From contig NZ_JALBGC010000004.1 of the NCBI RefSeq assembly GCF_022631375.1, positions 496,001 to 560,000 on the forward strand: a stretch of 64,000 nt of DNA. The letters are read 5' to 3'. Positions 63,592 through 64,000 of this stretch are shown here, one piece after another. The stretch is from Hymenobacter cyanobacteriorum (GTDB lineage Bacteria > Bacteroidota > Bacteroidia > Cytophagales > Hymenobacteraceae). The notes under the pieces are model-generated. The model searched no databases and was not told the origin of the DNA. It saw only the letters and a program-made list of their open reading frames with translations. How positions within the stretch are numbered: the first letter of the stretch is position 1; every line of letters begins with the position of its first letter. The position numbers and the translations under genes are program-made.

Positions 63592-64000
63592 ATGATTACT
63601 TCGTCCGAACGTGTTGACATCTGGCCTGAGCTGCTGAAGCAAATCAGTCAGGAAGTGCTGAACGACCCTGATTTCATCGACAATGATTGGCACGGTTTCG
63701 TCTCGCCCGCGCAAAAGGAAAGCGGCTGGCTAGGATTTCTGGGAGCCGCTGAAAGTGACTTGCAGGCGCTTGAACAGCGCTTGGGTGTGCCGCTGCCACC
63801 TTCTTACCGGGCCTTTCTGGCGGCCTCGAACGGGTTTGGCCCCGTCGACTGCTTCATCTGGCGCCTCTTTCCAGTGGCGGAAATCGACTGGCTGGTGAAC
63901 AAGGATAAAGAGATAGTGGAGATTTGGGAGCAGGACGACGACGCGGATATTACGGATGAGCAGTACTTCGACCCGGAGAGCCGGCAGGACGCGAGATATA
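63592..64000 (+). CDS. SMI1/KNR4-family protein (runs off window)
   Basis: At least 136 residues from the ATG at 63592, five bases after the GH3 stop; the frame is still open at the window edge. The SMI1/KNR4 fold pattern is present: ESDLQALEQRLGVPLPPSYR, then AFLAASNGFGPV and the FPVAEIDWLVN turn. Members often act as immunity proteins for polymorphic toxins or as single cytosolic proteins. No toxin is visible. Followed by unseen sequence. Confidence 0.75.
   Translation, partial: MITSSERVDIWPELLKQISQEVLNDPDFIDNDWHGFVSPAQKESGWLGFLGAAESDLQALEQRLGVPLPPSYRAFLAASNGFGPVDCFIWRLFPVAEIDWLVNKDKEIVEIWEQDDDADITDEQYFDPESRQDARY

Overview
The window reads as chromosomal DNA of a high-GC member of the Bacteroidota, most like Hymenobacter or a relative in the Cytophagales. 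Supporting signs are a type IX secretion C-terminal sorting domain, a SusC/TonB-like outer-membrane barrel, GIN-domain, DUF6702, LytTR and Y-family beta-barrel proteins, near absence of Shine-Dalgarno sequences, and several matches to the Bacteroidota -7 promoter element TAnnTTTG. dnaA lies at about 59.1-60.7 kb. I see no tRNA, rRNA, CRISPR array, intact insertion sequence or prophage.

Layout. 0-14.8 kb: a beta-propeller protein, a GT87-type membrane glycosyltransferase, a YafK-type L,D-transpeptidase, a propeller-type sensor kinase convergent with a LuxR-type response regulator, a glycine-rich surface protein beside a T9SS cargo protein, a YncE/phosphoesterase lipoprotein, DUF2461 and DUF6702. 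14.9-17.6 kb: dxr-rseP. 17.7-19.3 kb: tandem GAF proteins. 19.5-23.9 kb: geranylgeranyl-reductase-like oxidoreductase, AraC-type regulator, TetX-like flavin monooxygenase, propeller lipoprotein. 24-27 kb: SulP transporter behind a leader with a terminator hairpin, then a very AT-rich orphan gene with a HEPN-like RNxxxxH motif. 27-33.2 kb: gltB-gltD.

33.6-45.5 kb is a urease region: nickel transporter (HX4DH), fused ureAB, an AT-rich lipoprotein gene, ureC, ureF, ureG, and, 5.5 kb away on the other strand, ureD. A LytTR/LytS-type two-component system, a GIN-domain protein and an outer-membrane barrel receptor sit between ureG and ureD. No ureE is visible. 45.6-50.2 kb: J-domain-like membrane protein, ankyrin protein, ASCH-like protein, DUF1304, Fic protein and an unknown protein. 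50.2-54.3 kb: both subunits of methylmalonyl-CoA mutase. 54.5-58.9 kb: two paralogous barrel proteins and a two-gene 5'-nucleotidase. 59-64 kb: dnaA, a membrane protein, OsmC, GH3 and a truncated SMI1/KNR4 gene.

The most striking overall pattern is a dense population of 25-165 bp palindromic elements of several sequence families, at least sixteen in 64 kb, in nearly every kind of intergenic space. Some provide the stop codons of neighbouring genes, and one lies in frame inside the methylmalonyl-CoA mutase large-subunit gene, where it encodes about 31 extra residues. Other candidates for novelty are the AT-rich HEPN-like orphan, the SulP leader attenuator, and a dyad between the promoter and start of the TetX-like gene. 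All family assignments come from reading the sequence; no database search was run.
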